In this document: one piece after another, positions 7,064 to 16,138 of the stretch
Layout of the letters: each line of letters opens with the position of its first letter
Numbering within the stretch: position 1 is the first letter of the stretch
Source: CAVPTL01 sp963727235
GTDB taxonomy: Bacteria > Actinomycetota > Thermoleophilia > Gaiellales > JAICJC01
DNA length: 64,000 nt
Direction: 5' to 3'
Assembly (NCBI GenBank): GCA_963727235.1
Contig: CAVSFZ010000028.1
Span: 1 to 64,000, forward strand
Notes under the pieces: generated by a model
The model's database searches: none
Told to the model about the DNA's origin: nothing
Seen by the model: the letters and a program-made list of their open reading frames with translations, nothing else
Made by a program: the position numbers and the translations under genes

Positions 7064-8499
7064 GCGACGCGCTCTCCAAGTACAGGGCCAAGCGTCGCTT
7101 CGACCAGACCGAGGAGCCGGCCGGAAAGCCCCCCGCCAAGCGTGCGGCCAAGCGACCGCGATTCTCGATCCAGGAGCACTCCGCCACCCGCTGGCACTTC
7201 GACCTGAGGCTCGAGCGCGACGGCGTGCTGGTCAGCTTCGCCCTGCCGCGGGGACTGCCCGACGATCCAGCGTCCAACCGCAAGGCCGTCCACACCGAGG
7301 ACCACCCGCTCGAGTACCTCACCTGGGAAGGCACCATCCCCAAGGGAAGCTACGGAGCAGGAACGATGTCGGTGTACGACCGCGGCACCTACGAGGTCGA
7401 GAAGTGGGAGTCCGAGAAGATCGTGGTCACGCTCACCGGTAAACGGGTACAGGGCACGTACGCCCTGTTTCAGACCGGCGGCGACAGCAAAGACTGGATG
7501 ATCCATCGCATGGACAGCCCCGAGGTGACCGGCGATCCGCCGCCCGAGCACGTCGTGCCGATGATGGCGACCCTGTCCCAGCTCCCCTCCGACGAGGACG
7601 CCTACACGTTCGAGGTCAAGTGGGACGGCATGCGCGCGATCGCCCACTCCGAGCCGGGACGGCTGCGGCTGGAGACGCGCACGCTGCGCGAGATCACCTC
7701 CGGCTTTCCCGAGCTCGGCCGGCTGCAGCGGCAGCTGGGGGCGCGGAGAGCCGTGCTGGACGGCGAGATCGTGGCTCTCGACAGCGACGGGCGGCCCAGC
7801 TTCCAGCGGCTGCAGGCGCGCATCCATCTCACCGCCCGCGCCGAGATCACCCGCGCCGCCCGCGCCCAGCCGGTCGTCTACATGATCTTCGACCTGCTCT
7901 ACCTGGACGGCGAATCGCTGCTGGACGCGGACTATGCCACTCGCCGCCGGCGGCTGGAAGCGCTGCAGCTGGAGGGCGATGCCTGGAGGGTGCCGCCGAC
8001 CCTGGACGGGGCCGCCGAGGATGTGCTTGCCGCCAGTCGAGCGGCGGGCCTGGAGGGCATCATCGCCAAGCGCCGCGACTCTCCCTACAAGCCGGGGTAT
8101 CGGGGCCGCGAGTGGCTCAAGATCAAGAACGTGCTGCGGCAGGAGTTCGTGGTCGGCGGATACACCGCCGGCAGCGGACGGCGGGCCGACTCGATCGGGG
8201 CGCTGCTGGTGGGCTACCACCGCGACGGCGAGCTGCACTACGCCGGCAAGGTCGGCACCGGCTACTCCGACGCCGATCTGGCGATGCTCACCAAACGGCT
8301 GCGGCCGCTGAAGCGCAAACGCTCGCCGTTCGCTGTGGGATCGCCGCCCCAAGGCGCCGCGTTCGTCAAGCCCGAGCTGGTGTGCGAGTGCTCGTTCGCC
8401 GAGTGGACGCGCCAGGGGCGCCTGCGCCAGCCGAGCTTCGTCGGCCTGCGCGAGGACAAGCCGGCTGCGGATGTGGTTCGGGAAGAGGCGTCGGAGTGA
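7060..8499 (+). CDS. ligD: LigD phosphoesterase + ATP-dependent DNA ligase (split LigD)
   Basis: A 479-aa DNA repair enzyme with two domains. The 3'-phosphoesterase domain (about 33-155) carries EHSATRWHFDLRLE with H40, H46 and D48 as the catalytic metal cluster. The ATP-dependent ligase domain (about 165-475) has the nucleotidyl lysine K187 in EVKWDG, then the later nucleotidyltransferase motifs (LDGEIV, GLEGIIAKR, WLKIK). The polymerase domain of classical LigD is missing here and is the next gene. Such enzymes seal double-strand breaks in non-homologous end joining. GTG 7060 overlaps the membrane-protein gene by 4 bp. No Ku gene is in the window. Confidence 0.9.
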   Translation: MSDALSKYRAKRRFDQTEEPAGKPPAKRAAKRPRFSIQEHSATRWHFDLRLERDGVLVSFALPRGLPDDPASNRKAVHTEDHPLEYLTWEGTIPKGSYGAGTMSVYDRGTYEVEKWESEKIVVTLTGKRVQGTYALFQTGGDSKDWMIHRMDSPEVTGDPPPEHVVPMMATLSQLPSDEDAYTFEVKWDGMRAIAHSEPGRLRLETRTLREITSGFPELGRLQRQLGARRAVLDGEIVALDSDGRPSFQRLQARIHLTARAEITRAARAQPVVYMIFDLLYLDGESLLDADYATRRRRLEALQLEGDAWRVPPTLDGAAEDVLAASRAAGLEGIIAKRRDSPYKPGYRGREWLKIKNVLRQEFVVGGYTAGSGRRADSIGALLVGYHRDGELHYAGKVGTGYSDADLAMLTKRLRPLKRKRSPFAVGSPPQGAAFVKPELVCECSFAEWTRQGRLRQPSFVGLREDKPAADVVREEASE

Positions 8500-9449
8500 C
8501 CCGGCTGGCGGCACTGGTAAAGGCGGGTGAGCCACGGGCGAAGGGGCGGGTGGCTGTCCAGATCGACGGCCGCGAGCTGGTGCTCTCGAACCTGGACAAG
8601 GTGCTGTACCCAAAGGCGGGCTTCACCAAGGGCGAGGTGATCGACTACTACCTGCGCGTCGCGCCCGCCATGCTGACCCATCTGGCCGGCCGGCCGGTGA
8701 CGCGCAAGCGTTATCCCAACGGAGTGGACGAGGCCTTCTTCTTCGAAAAGAACGCGCCCGCTCACCGACCGGATTGGGTCGACACCGTCACGATTCCCGC
8801 CAGGGACCGCCCGGTCGACTACGTGGTCTGCTCGGACACCGCGACGCTCGTGTGGCTGGCGAATCTGGCGGCACTCGAGCTGCACACCAACCTCGGCTCG
8901 GCCGAGCACCCCGAGCGTCCCCAGTATGTGGTCTTCGATCTCGATCCGGGGCCGGACACCTCGATCGTGGAGTGCTGCCGGGTGGCGCTGCTGCTGCGCG
9001 ACATGTTCAAGCGGTTGAAGCTGGACAGCGTCGCCAAGACCAGCGGCTCGAAGGGGCTGCAGCTCTACATCCCCTTGAACGACCCCACTGCCACCTACGG
9101 CGATACCCGGGCCTTTGCCAAGACGGTGGCCGAGATGTGGGAGCGTGAAGCCCCCGACCTGGTGGTGTCGAAGATGACCAAGGCCATCCGCGGTGGCAAG
9201 GTGCTGATCGACTGGTCACAGAACAATCAGGTCAAGACCACCGTCTGCGTCTACTCCCTGCGTGCCCGCGAGCAACCGACGGTGTCGACGCCGGTGAGTT
9301 GGCGAGAGGTGATCGCCTGTGAGCGCTCGGAGTCGCCCGAGCAGCTGCGCTTCACCTTCGCCGACGTTCTGGAGCGCGTCAGCCGGCGCGGCGATCTGTT
9401 CGCCGATGCGGCCACCGAGCAGCAGTCACTGCCCGACCTGTCGGGCTGA
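8496..9449 (+). CDS. ligD: LigD-type primase-polymerase domain protein
   Basis: A 317-aa archaeo-eukaryotic primase-like polymerase (LigD PolDom) that fills gaps and adds nucleotides at break ends. VFDLDPGPD holds the metal-binding D148 and D150, TSGSKGLQLYIPL is the phosphate/nucleotide region, and LIDWSQNN has the third acidic strand. GTG 8496 overlaps the ligase gene TGA by 4 bp, so the two parts of LigD are made as separate, probably partnering, proteins. Residues 1-25 before the fold are a short basic lead. Confidence 0.9.
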   Translation: MTRLAALVKAGEPRAKGRVAVQIDGRELVLSNLDKVLYPKAGFTKGEVIDYYLRVAPAMLTHLAGRPVTRKRYPNGVDEAFFFEKNAPAHRPDWVDTVTIPARDRPVDYVVCSDTATLVWLANLAALELHTNLGSAEHPERPQYVVFDLDPGPDTSIVECCRVALLLRDMFKRLKLDSVAKTSGSKGLQLYIPLNDPTATYGDTRAFAKTVAEMWEREAPDLVVSKMTKAIRGGKVLIDWSQNNQVKTTVCVYSLRAREQPTVSTPVSWREVIACERSESPEQLRFTFADVLERVSRRGDLFADAATEQQSLPDLSG

Positions 9450-9488
9450 GCGCGATCTCGCGGCCGCGAGGGTCGTACACTCTCAAAC

Positions 9489-12400
9489 GTGAGCAGCTGT
9501 GCCACCTGTGGTACCGACAACCCAGGCGAGGCGAGGTACTGCCTGGGATGCGGACACCTGCTCACCGCGCCGGTGCAGGACGAGCGCAAGATGGTCACGG
9601 TGCTGTTTGCCGACCTGGTCGGTTTCACCAGCCGCAGCGAGCGGATGGATGTGGAGGATGTGCGCAGCACCCTCGTGCGCTACCACGAGCTGGTGCGCCG
9701 GGAGCTCGAGCGCTTCGGGGGTACGGTCGAGAAGTTCATCGGCGACGCGGTGGTGGCGATGTTCGGCGCCCCAGCGGCGCATGAGGACGATCCGCAACGG
9801 GCCGTGCTGGCGGCGCTCGCAATCCAGGCCGCAATGGCCCACCTGCGAGACACGGTGCCGCAGCTCGACCTGCATGTGCGCGTCGGTGTGAACACGGGTG
9901 AGGCCCTGGTCGCGCTGGGAGCCAACCCGCTGGCGGGCGAGGGCCTCGCGCACGGCGACGTGGTGAATACCGCCGCCCGGCTGCAGGCCGCAGCCCCGGT
10001 GGACGGCGTGCTGGTGGGCGAGGTCACCTACCGAGCAACCGGTCGCGTGGTCGAGTACGAACCGGCCGAGGACCTGCAGGTCAAAGGCAAGCGGGAGCCC
10101 CTGAAGGTGTGGTCGGCCCGGGCCGCCAAGCCGGCCGACACCGACCCGCGCTCACCCCACGCCACACCGCTGGTGGGTCGCGACTCCCAGCTGGACGCGG
10201 TGTGGTCTGCGCTCGGGCGCGTGCGCGAACACCGTTCGCCCCAGCTCGTGACCGTGGTCGGCGTCCCGGGGATCGGCAAGAGCCGGCTGGTGTTCGAGCT
10301 GCTGCGCCGCGTCGAGCAGGAGGGGGAGCCGATCGCCCAGTTGAAAGGCCGGTCGCTTCCCTATGGCGAGGGGGTCACCTTCTGGGCATTGGCCGAGGTC
10401 GTGCGGTCGGCGGCCGGGATCCTGCACTCCGACGGGATGGGCAGCGCCGCCGGCAAGCTGCACGAGACGGTCGCCGCGGGCTTCACCGACGCCCGGGAAG
10501 CGGCCTGGGTGGAAGCCCAGCTGCGGCCGCTGCTGGGCGTCGAGCAGCGCGGTGAACCGGCCGAGGATCGGCAGGTGGAGGCGTTTGCCGCCTGGCGGCG
10601 GTTCCTGGAATCGCTGGCCGCGCAGCACCCGCTGGTGCTGGTGTTCGAAGACCTGCACTGGGCCGACGACGCGCTGCTCGACTTCGTGCACCAGCTGGTC
10701 GAGCTGATGTCGGCAGTGCCGGTGCTGGTGCTGTGCACCGCCCGGCCGGAGCTGCTCGACCGGCGGCCGGACTGGGGCGGCGACCGAACCGACACCCTCA
10801 CGATGTCGCTGCCGCCGCTTTCGGAACGGGACACGGCCACGCTGATCGCCGCCCTGCTCGACCGGGTGGCCCTGCCGGCGGAAACCCAGACGGCGCTGCT
10901 GAGCCGGGCCGAGGGCAACCCGCTGTACGCGCAGGAATATGTGCGGATGCTGCTCGACCGCGGCTTCCTGGTACGGCGCGGGCGGCGCTGGGCGCTGGCC
11001 GGAAGCGGCGAGCTGCCGCTGCCGGAGTCGGTGCACGGCATCATCGCCGCGCGGCTGGACGCGCTCGCACCCGAGGACAAGGCCTTGGTGCAGGACGCTG
11101 CGGTGATCGGCAAGGTGGTGTGGGCCGGGGCGGTGGCACGCGTGGCCGGGCGGGGCCGCTGGGAGGTGGAGGAGCAGCTCCACCGCCTCCAGCAACGCGA
11201 GTTCCTGCGGGTGGAGCCCGAGTCCTCGGTCGACGGCGAGACGCAATACACCTTCCAGCACGCCCTCATTCGCGACGTCGCCTACGCGCAGGTGGTGAGG
11301 TCGGCCCGCGCCGAGAAGCACACCCGCGTGGCCGGCTGGATCGAGTCGCTGGGCGACGAGCGCGGCGACTGGATCGAGCTGCTCGCCCACCACTACCTGA
11401 CGGCGCTCGATCTGTACACCGCCGCCGGATCGAACACGGGCGAGCTGCCCGCCCAGGCTCGGGCAGCGCTGCTCGAAGCGGCCGACCGCGCCCTCGGCCT
11501 GAACGCGTTCGCGGCGGCCGCACGCTTCTACGCCTCGGCCTTCAGCCTGTACCCGGAGGGCGCCGGCGCCCCGCCGGTTCTGCGCTACCGATACGCCAGG
11601 GCGCGCATGTTCAGCGAGGACGTGCTGCCACCGGATCTGGAGCTGGTCGCGCGCGAGCTGGCCGCCGCGGGCGATCTCGAGTCGGCCGCGGACGCCGAAT
11701 CCGAGATCGGCATCTGGCTCGATCAGCACGGTGACAAGGCCACCGCACTTCAGCACCTCACCCGCGCGGTCGACCTGCTCGCGCACGAGCCGATGTCCCC
11801 GGCCAAGGCGGGCGTGCTGACATCGCTGGCAAGCGTGTACGTGCTCCAGGGGCGGCTGGACGAGGCGATCCAGACGGCTGGGGATGCCGGGGTGATCGCG
11901 TCCGAGCTGGGACTGGACGATCTGCGCGCGTGGAGTCATCAGACGCTCGCACTGGCGTGGCTGCAGCAGCAGGATGTGCGGGCGATCGCCGAGTTCGAGC
12001 GAGCCGCCGCGATCGCACGAACGCTCGAGTCCTACGACGGCGCGATGATCGACCACAACTACGGGATCTGCCTGCTGGCGCTGGGTGACCTGGCCGGCGC
12101 CGGCCAGGCCCAGGCCGACTCCAAGCGGCGGGCATCCCGTCTCGGTTTGACCTACATCACCCAGCTCGTAGACGCCGCGCAGGGCTGCCTGCTCTACCAC
12201 GGGGGGGATTGGGACGGCGCCGCGCGGGCTGCCGATCGGATGATCGCCGACGGTGACCGTGAGTCGAGCCACGGCGACGCGGTGGAGGCCCACACCCTGC
12301 GGGCGCGGATCGACGCCGCCCGGGGAGATGGGGCATCGGCCACCCGGCATGCGACCGAGGCGGTGCGGCTCGCCCGGCAGATCGGCGAGCCGCAGTACTT

Positions 12401-12860
12401 CGTCTCCGCCCTCGGGGTCGCGGCGCACCTGTGCGTGGTTGAGGGACGAGTGGACGAGGCCGCCGACCTGGTCGACGAGCTCCTCAGCCGATGGTGGATG
12501 GGGGTCGCGATCTCCCCGGAGGCGCTCATGTCGGCCGCCTTTGCGGCCTCATTGATCCCGGCGTTGAGCGACCGGTTTGCCGCTGCCGCGGGGGAGTTCG
12601 CCCTGCCCAGCCGGTGGGTCGAGGCCGCCGGGGTGGTCGCAGGGGGCAATTTCGAGCGCGCCGCCGACCTGTACGCGGGGATCGGCTCGCTGCCGGACGA
12701 GGCCTACGCGCGGCTGCAGGCGGGATCGCCGGCGCAGGTCGAGCGAAGCGTGTCGTTCTGGCGCAGCGTGGGGGCCACCGCGTACCTGGGAGCCGCTGAG
12801 GACGGCCTGCGGGCCGGTGGCGGGGCAGGCGCCCGTATGCGACAATCGCCACCAGGGTAA
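9489..12860 (+). CDS. zinc ribbon - class III nucleotidyl cyclase - AAA/NACHT-like ATPase - TPR regulator
   Basis: A 1,123-aa multidomain signalling protein. In order: a zinc ribbon with C4, C7, C18 and C21; a class III adenylate/guanylate cyclase domain (about 34-205) with metal-binding D42 (FADLVGFT) and D86 (FIGDAVVAMFG); a P-loop ATPase (Walker A GVPGIGKS 258-265, Walker B LVFEDLHWAD near 390); and a long alpha-helical, TPR-like C-terminal half. No membrane segment is visible. This layout is common in soil actinobacteria; the cyclase is thought to be controlled by the ATPase/TPR part, but signals are unknown. GTG start 39 bp after the polymerase gene. A small hypothetical gene follows. 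Confidence 0.88.
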   Translation: MSSCATCGTDNPGEARYCLGCGHLLTAPVQDERKMVTVLFADLVGFTSRSERMDVEDVRSTLVRYHELVRRELERFGGTVEKFIGDAVVAMFGAPAAHEDDPQRAVLAALAIQAAMAHLRDTVPQLDLHVRVGVNTGEALVALGANPLAGEGLAHGDVVNTAARLQAAAPVDGVLVGEVTYRATGRVVEYEPAEDLQVKGKREPLKVWSARAAKPADTDPRSPHATPLVGRDSQLDAVWSALGRVREHRSPQLVTVVGVPGIGKSRLVFELLRRVEQEGEPIAQLKGRSLPYGEGVTFWALAEVVRSAAGILHSDGMGSAAGKLHETVAAGFTDAREAAWVEAQLRPLLGVEQRGEPAEDRQVEAFAAWRRFLESLAAQHPLVLVFEDLHWADDALLDFVHQLVELMSAVPVLVLCTARPELLDRRPDWGGDRTDTLTMSLPPLSERDTATLIAALLDRVALPAETQTALLSRAEGNPLYAQEYVRMLLDRGFLVRRGRRWALAGSGELPLPESVHGIIAARLDALAPEDKALVQDAAVIGKVVWAGAVARVAGRGRWEVEEQLHRLQQREFLRVEPESSVDGETQYTFQHALIRDVAYAQVVRSARAEKHTRVAGWIESLGDERGDWIELLAHHYLTALDLYTAAGSNTGELPAQARAALLEAADRALGLNAFAAAARFYASAFSLYPEGAGAPPVLRYRYARARMFSEDVLPPDLELVARELAAAGDLESAADAESEIGIWLDQHGDKATALQHLTRAVDLLAHEPMSPAKAGVLTSLASVYVLQGRLDEAIQTAGDAGVIASELGLDDLRAWSHQTLALAWLQQQDVRAIAEFERAAAIARTLESYDGAMIDHNYGICLLALGDLAGAGQAQADSKRRASRLGLTYITQLVDAAQGCLLYHGGDWDGAARAADRMIADGDRESSHGDAVEAHTLRARIDAARGDGASATRHATEAVRLARQIGEPQYFVSALGVAAHLCVVEGRVDEAADLVDELLSRWWMGVAISPEALMSAAFAASLIPALSDRFAAAAGEFALPSRWVEAAGVVAGGNFERAADLYAGIGSLPDEAYARLQAGSPAQVERSVSFWRSVGATAYLGAAEDGLRAGGGAGARMRQSPPG

Positions 12861-12882
12861 ACGGGTCAAGGAGGGGTGGACG

Positions 12883-13299
12883 ATGGGAGCCAAGTCACGG
12901 TTCGAGCAGCCACTGACATTGCTGAGTGGCGGCAATCAGGTGGTGGCCTGCGGGCCGCTGCTCTTCGAGGAGGACGACGTGCTGGCCGAGGTCAATATCA
13001 GCCTGACCCAACCGGGTAAGGGCACCGCGACTGCGGCCGGGGTGTTTGTGAAGAACCCGCTGCCCGCCTCGGGGTCGGCAGGCGATGATGACGAGGAGTG
13101 GATGCTGACCGCCCGCGTCCGCCCCCAGGCCGTGTACAAGGACACGGCCGCGGCTTGGGCCGCCCACATTTTCGTGCCCGCACCACCCGACAGCCTGGTG
13201 ATTGCAAGCGGCGTGATCCGCTACCTCGACATCCACGGAAACATCCAGGTCTTCCACTGGACCGGCGACAAAACCGGCGGTCCGCTTCAGGTCAGATAG
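12883..13299 (+). CDS. conserved hypothetical protein (138 aa)
   Basis: An ATG at 12883 preceded by a good GAGGGG ribosome site. The 138-aa product is soluble with no signal peptide; alternating hydrophobic strands (LLFEEDDVLAEVNISLTQ, MLTARVRPQAVYK, LVIASGVIRYLDIHGNIQVF) suggest a small beta-sandwich or barrel. No family recognised. It lies 22 bp after the cyclase-ATPase gene and 33 bp before a nucleotidyltransferase-like gene on the same strand, so it may belong to that transcript. Confidence 0.65.
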   Translation: MGAKSRFEQPLTLLSGGNQVVACGPLLFEEDDVLAEVNISLTQPGKGTATAAGVFVKNPLPASGSAGDDDEEWMLTARVRPQAVYKDTAAAWAAHIFVPAPPDSLVIASGVIRYLDIHGNIQVFHWTGDKTGGPLQVR

Positions 13300-13332
13300 C
13301 GGACGAGCGGCGGAGACTGCTACGCTCGCATT

Positions 13333-14088
13333 GTGAGCACAGTGGTTCCCGACAACGACATCGTGGCTGAGGCCTCACGGCTGCTGGAGGCCGCGCACGC
13401 GGCCGATGTGCCGGTGCGGCTGATCGGGGGTCTGGCGGTGCGCCTGCATATCGGCACGGGCACCGAGCCGGTGTTCCAGCGCGAGTACAAGGACATCGAC
13501 CTGGCCACGGTCAAGGGGAAGTCGAAACAGGTCACCGAGCTGATGCTGGCCACCGGCTATGAGGCCGACCGCCAGTTCAACGCGATGAACGGCCACCGCC
13601 GGCTGCTGTTCTACGACATCGGAAACCAGCGCCAGGTGGACGTGTTCGTCGGCTCGTTCGAGATGTGCCACGAGATCCCGATCACCGAGCGGATTCTGCT
13701 CGCCCAACACGGCATCCCCCTGGCGGAGCTGCTCTTGACCAAGTTCCAGATCGTGCAGCTGAACGCCAAGGACCAGACCGACATCCTCACCATGCTCTAC
13801 CACCACGAGGTCACCGACCACGATCAGGGGACGATCAACGCCACACGTGTGGCCGAGCTGTGCGCCTCCGACTGGGGGCTCTGGCGGACCACCAAGATGA
13901 ACGTCGAGCGAGTACGCGCGGCGCTACCGACCTGCGGCCTCGATGAGGCCGGTCAGGCGTTGGTGTCCGAGCGCCTGGAACGGCTGTGGCAGCGGATCGA
14001 AGACCAGCCCAAGTCGGGCAAATGGAAGATGCGAAACCGCGTCGGCGACAAGAAGCGCTGGTACGAGGAGCCCGAAGAGGTGGAGTGA
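13333..14088 (+). CDS. nucleotidyltransferase-fold (AbiEii/MNT-like) protein
   Basis: A 251-aa protein. The N-terminal half resembles a minimal nucleotidyltransferase: LIGGLAVRLH (the G-G strand), YKDIDLAT with a D-x-D metal pair, and VDVFVGSFEM with the third acidic position. The C-terminal half is helical and basic. Such proteins modify nucleotides or other small substrates, or act as toxins; no antitoxin neighbour is visible, so a toxin role is not supported. GTG start 13333. Its TGA stop (14086-14088) is the first triplet of palindrome copy 2. Confidence 0.65.
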   Translation: MSTVVPDNDIVAEASRLLEAAHAADVPVRLIGGLAVRLHIGTGTEPVFQREYKDIDLATVKGKSKQVTELMLATGYEADRQFNAMNGHRRLLFYDIGNQRQVDVFVGSFEMCHEIPITERILLAQHGIPLAELLLTKFQIVQLNAKDQTDILTMLYHHEVTDHDQGTINATRVAELCASDWGLWRTTKMNVERVRAALPTCGLDEAGQALVSERLERLWQRIEDQPKSGKWKMRNRVGDKKRWYEEPEEVE

Positions 14089-14116
14089 ATAAAAGGTGCC
14101 AGGCACCTTTTATTCA
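14086..14116. repeat. boundary palindrome copy 2 (AA-arm variant)
   Basis: A perfect 15+1+15 palindrome with arm TGAATAAAAGGTGCC and centre A (14101). Between convergent genes, it gives TGA to both: 14086-14088 for the plus-strand nucleotidyltransferase and 14114-14116 for the minus-strand SMP-30 gene. The AAAA/TTTT arms flanking a GC core could act as a bidirectional terminator here. Confidence 0.95.
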
Positions 14117-15016
14117 TCCTGCGTAGCGTGCCACCTGAAGCCCTCGGACGCCGGGCTGGGCCAGGAACAGGCCGCCGGCGCTGGTGGCGTCGATCTCGTC
14201 GGCGGAGAGGCCGTGGGCGGCGGTGGTGATGTAGAGGTCTGTCAGCCCTTTGCCGCCGAAGCAGCAGCTCGTGACCTGGGCGGCCGGTACCTCGATCACC
14301 GCCAACAGCTCCCCCACCGGCGAGTAGCAGCGCACCTCATGCCCGCCCCAAAACGCCACCCAAAGACACCCATCGGCGTCCACCGCGAGACCATCGGGCT
14401 GTGCCTCCTGGGTGCCGGCCGGGAACAGGTCACGCCGGTGTGATGCGGCCCCGGTGACCATGTCGTAGTCCATCACCGACACCTTGCACGTGGGCGAGTC
14501 GACGTAATACATCGATGTGCCCGGCGGCGACCAGCCGATGCCGTTGGAGACGGTCACCCCGGAGAGCACCGACTGGACCGTGTGATCGGTGTCGAGCAGG
14601 TACAGCGAACCGCTGGCGTCCGTCTCGGTGTGGCTCATGCTCCCCGCCCAGAAACGACCGGCGGGGTCGCACTTTCCGTCGTTCATCCGGTTGGCATCGT
14701 TGTCACCCTCCGGCTCGGCGATCACCTCCACCTCCGCGGTGCCGGCGGCCATCGAAACCAACCCAAACCCATCGCCGGTGGCCGCCACCAGCCCTCCCCG
14801 CTCCCGGATCGCCACCGCCGACACGCCGCACTCCATCGCGACCGAGATATCGGTCCCGGTACGGGGGTCGAACCGGTGGATCTCGTGGTTGTCGATGTCG
14901 ACCCACAAGAGCGCCTGATTCTCGGCGTCCCACACCGGCCCCTCTCCGAGCGGCGCCCGGGCGTCGAGCACGAGCTCGCAGGGGATGTGTTCGGGAGCGG
15001 CCATCGGCGTGACCAT
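14114..15016 (-). CDS. SMP-30/gluconolactonase family protein
   Basis: A 300-aa six-bladed beta-propeller. LGEGPVWDAENQALLWVDIDN (metal-site Glu), NRMNDGKCDPAGRFWAGSM and VSNGIGWSPPGTSMYYVDSP are diagnostic of the SMP-30/gluconolactonase family, which hydrolyses sugar lactones with a divalent metal. ATG 15016 (MVTPMAAPEHIP) was chosen because the frame further upstream is read through the palindrome. Its stop is supplied by palindrome copy 2. Another SMP-30 gene is at 49477-50337. Confidence 0.85.
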   Translation of the reverse strand: MVTPMAAPEHIPCELVLDARAPLGEGPVWDAENQALLWVDIDNHEIHRFDPRTGTDISVAMECGVSAVAIRERGGLVAATGDGFGLVSMAAGTAEVEVIAEPEGDNDANRMNDGKCDPAGRFWAGSMSHTETDASGSLYLLDTDHTVQSVLSGVTVSNGIGWSPPGTSMYYVDSPTCKVSVMDYDMVTGAASHRRDLFPAGTQEAQPDGLAVDADGCLWVAFWGGHEVRCYSPVGELLAVIEVPAAQVTSCCFGGKGLTDLYITTAAHGLSADEIDATSAGGLFLAQPGVRGLQVARYAG

Positions 15017-15044
15017 ATCCGATCCCGCCCGCGACCCTCCGCCC

Positions 15045-15083
15045 CGGGGTGAATAACGGTGCCAGGCACCGTTATTCACCCCG
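15045..15083. repeat. boundary palindrome copy 3 (CG-arm variant, longest)
   Basis: The longest copy: 19+1+19. The core arm is TGAATAACGGTGCC with centre A (15064), extended outwards by CGGGG on the left and CCCCG on the right. Between two minus-strand genes, 28 bp upstream of the SMP-30 start and 11 bp after the stop of the secreted protein gene. Confidence 0.95.
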
Positions 15084-15094
15084 TTTCCCACCCC

Positions 15095-16009
15095 CTACGG
15101 GTCGACGACTTTGTGGATGTCCGAGGTCGCGCGCTTGCAGTTGTACTTCTCGAGATAGACATCGGTGCCGCTGGTGGCATCCGCCGTGGCATCGGTGCTG
15201 AAGATGTCGATGCCCGGATTGAACGTGTTGAGGATCGTCTCGGGCTGCCCGATCGCTTTCTTGACCAGCTTGACCGCCTCCCCGCACTTCCGGCCGGCGT
15301 GCAGGTAGTAGACAGTCCCGTCGGTTGAGACACTCGGCGCGTACTCGTCGCGGGCCGGCGGCAGAGTGTTTACCAGCTTGGTGGTGACCTTACCGGCGAT
15401 GTCGCGCAGATACACGCTGCAGTGGTCCGAGAAACACTGCTGCCAGACGGCCCAGTTGCCGTTCACCTGCCCGGGAGCCACCCCGCTGCTCGAAGAGTTC
15501 TCACCAGCCAGCTTGAAAGCTGTCTTGGACGTCGTGCTTCGCAGGATTACCTGACTATTGTTCGCGCCCTTCTCGCGGCCGAATAGCAGCCAGGTGCCGG
15601 AGATGGAAGGACCCCACTCCCATGCAGGCGTGTTCACGCCGGCAGGCGGCGCGCTGCGCACCTTGGTGGCAGCATCGTAGAAACGAATGTCGGACTGATT
15701 CCTCAGCGACACCTGCTGGAACACCACCGTGGTGCCGTCGATCCCGCCGCCGTAACCGAACGTGCGGGCGGGGTTGAGCTGCACAGTCGTGCCACCGTTT
15801 CGCAGGAATGCGTTCTGGTGTTTGGGCTTCGCGGCGGAGTTCTGATCCCAGGTCAGATAGGTGCCAGATGCCGCAGGGTTCTGCTCGTATCGAGCCGTGG
15901 TCAGCACCGGCGTCTGGGCCAAGTTCGCCCACACCTCACCCGCAGCCGCCAGCGCTGCCACCGCGATCGCACCCACCGCGAGTACTGTGCTCGTTTTTCG
16001 CTTGGTCAT
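15095..16009 (-). CDS. secreted beta-propeller-like protein, unknown function
   Basis: A 304-aa exported protein. The Lys/Arg start and Ala-rich hydrophobic stretch (residues 9-30) form a signal peptide ending near GEVWA. The rest is rich in short strand-turn units (GTYLTWDQ, DIRFYDAATK, GNWAVWQQC, VYYLHAG), resembling TolB/WD-like propeller repeats without a clear family. Two Cys pairs suggest disulfides outside the membrane. ATG 16009 has GAAGGG 8 bp upstream; a GTG 6 bp earlier is too close to that site. Divergent from the LAL regulator over a 129-bp gap. Confidence 0.6.
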   Translation of the reverse strand: MTKRKTSTVLAVGAIAVAALAAAGEVWANLAQTPVLTTARYEQNPAASGTYLTWDQNSAAKPKHQNAFLRNGGTTVQLNPARTFGYGGGIDGTTVVFQQVSLRNQSDIRFYDAATKVRSAPPAGVNTPAWEWGPSISGTWLLFGREKGANNSQVILRSTTSKTAFKLAGENSSSSGVAPGQVNGNWAVWQQCFSDHCSVYLRDIAGKVTTKLVNTLPPARDEYAPSVSTDGTVYYLHAGRKCGEAVKLVKKAIGQPETILNTFNPGIDIFSTDATADATSGTDVYLEKYNCKRATSDIHKVVDP

Positions 16010-16138
16010 GATCACTGCCCTTCGGTGGTGATTGGAACACGACTCATGATCGACATGTGGGAGCCAAGGGGCATCGGGGATACTCCTGGTCCGCCTCGCC
16101 TTTGGGATGCCGACCTAGATTGAGCATATATTCACAAT

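Noticed and set aside
6832..8613. A 593-codon minus-strand frame opposite the LigD ligase gene
   Set aside because: The plus strand has complete phosphoesterase and ligase motifs; the opposite frame has none.
10152..12428. A 758-codon minus-strand frame opposite the cyclase/ATPase gene
   Set aside because: No recognisable domain; the plus-strand frame has cyclase and Walker motifs.
13333..14088. Nucleotidyltransferase-like gene as an AbiE-type toxin
   Set aside because: No antitoxin gene is adjacent; neighbours are hypothetical or metabolic.
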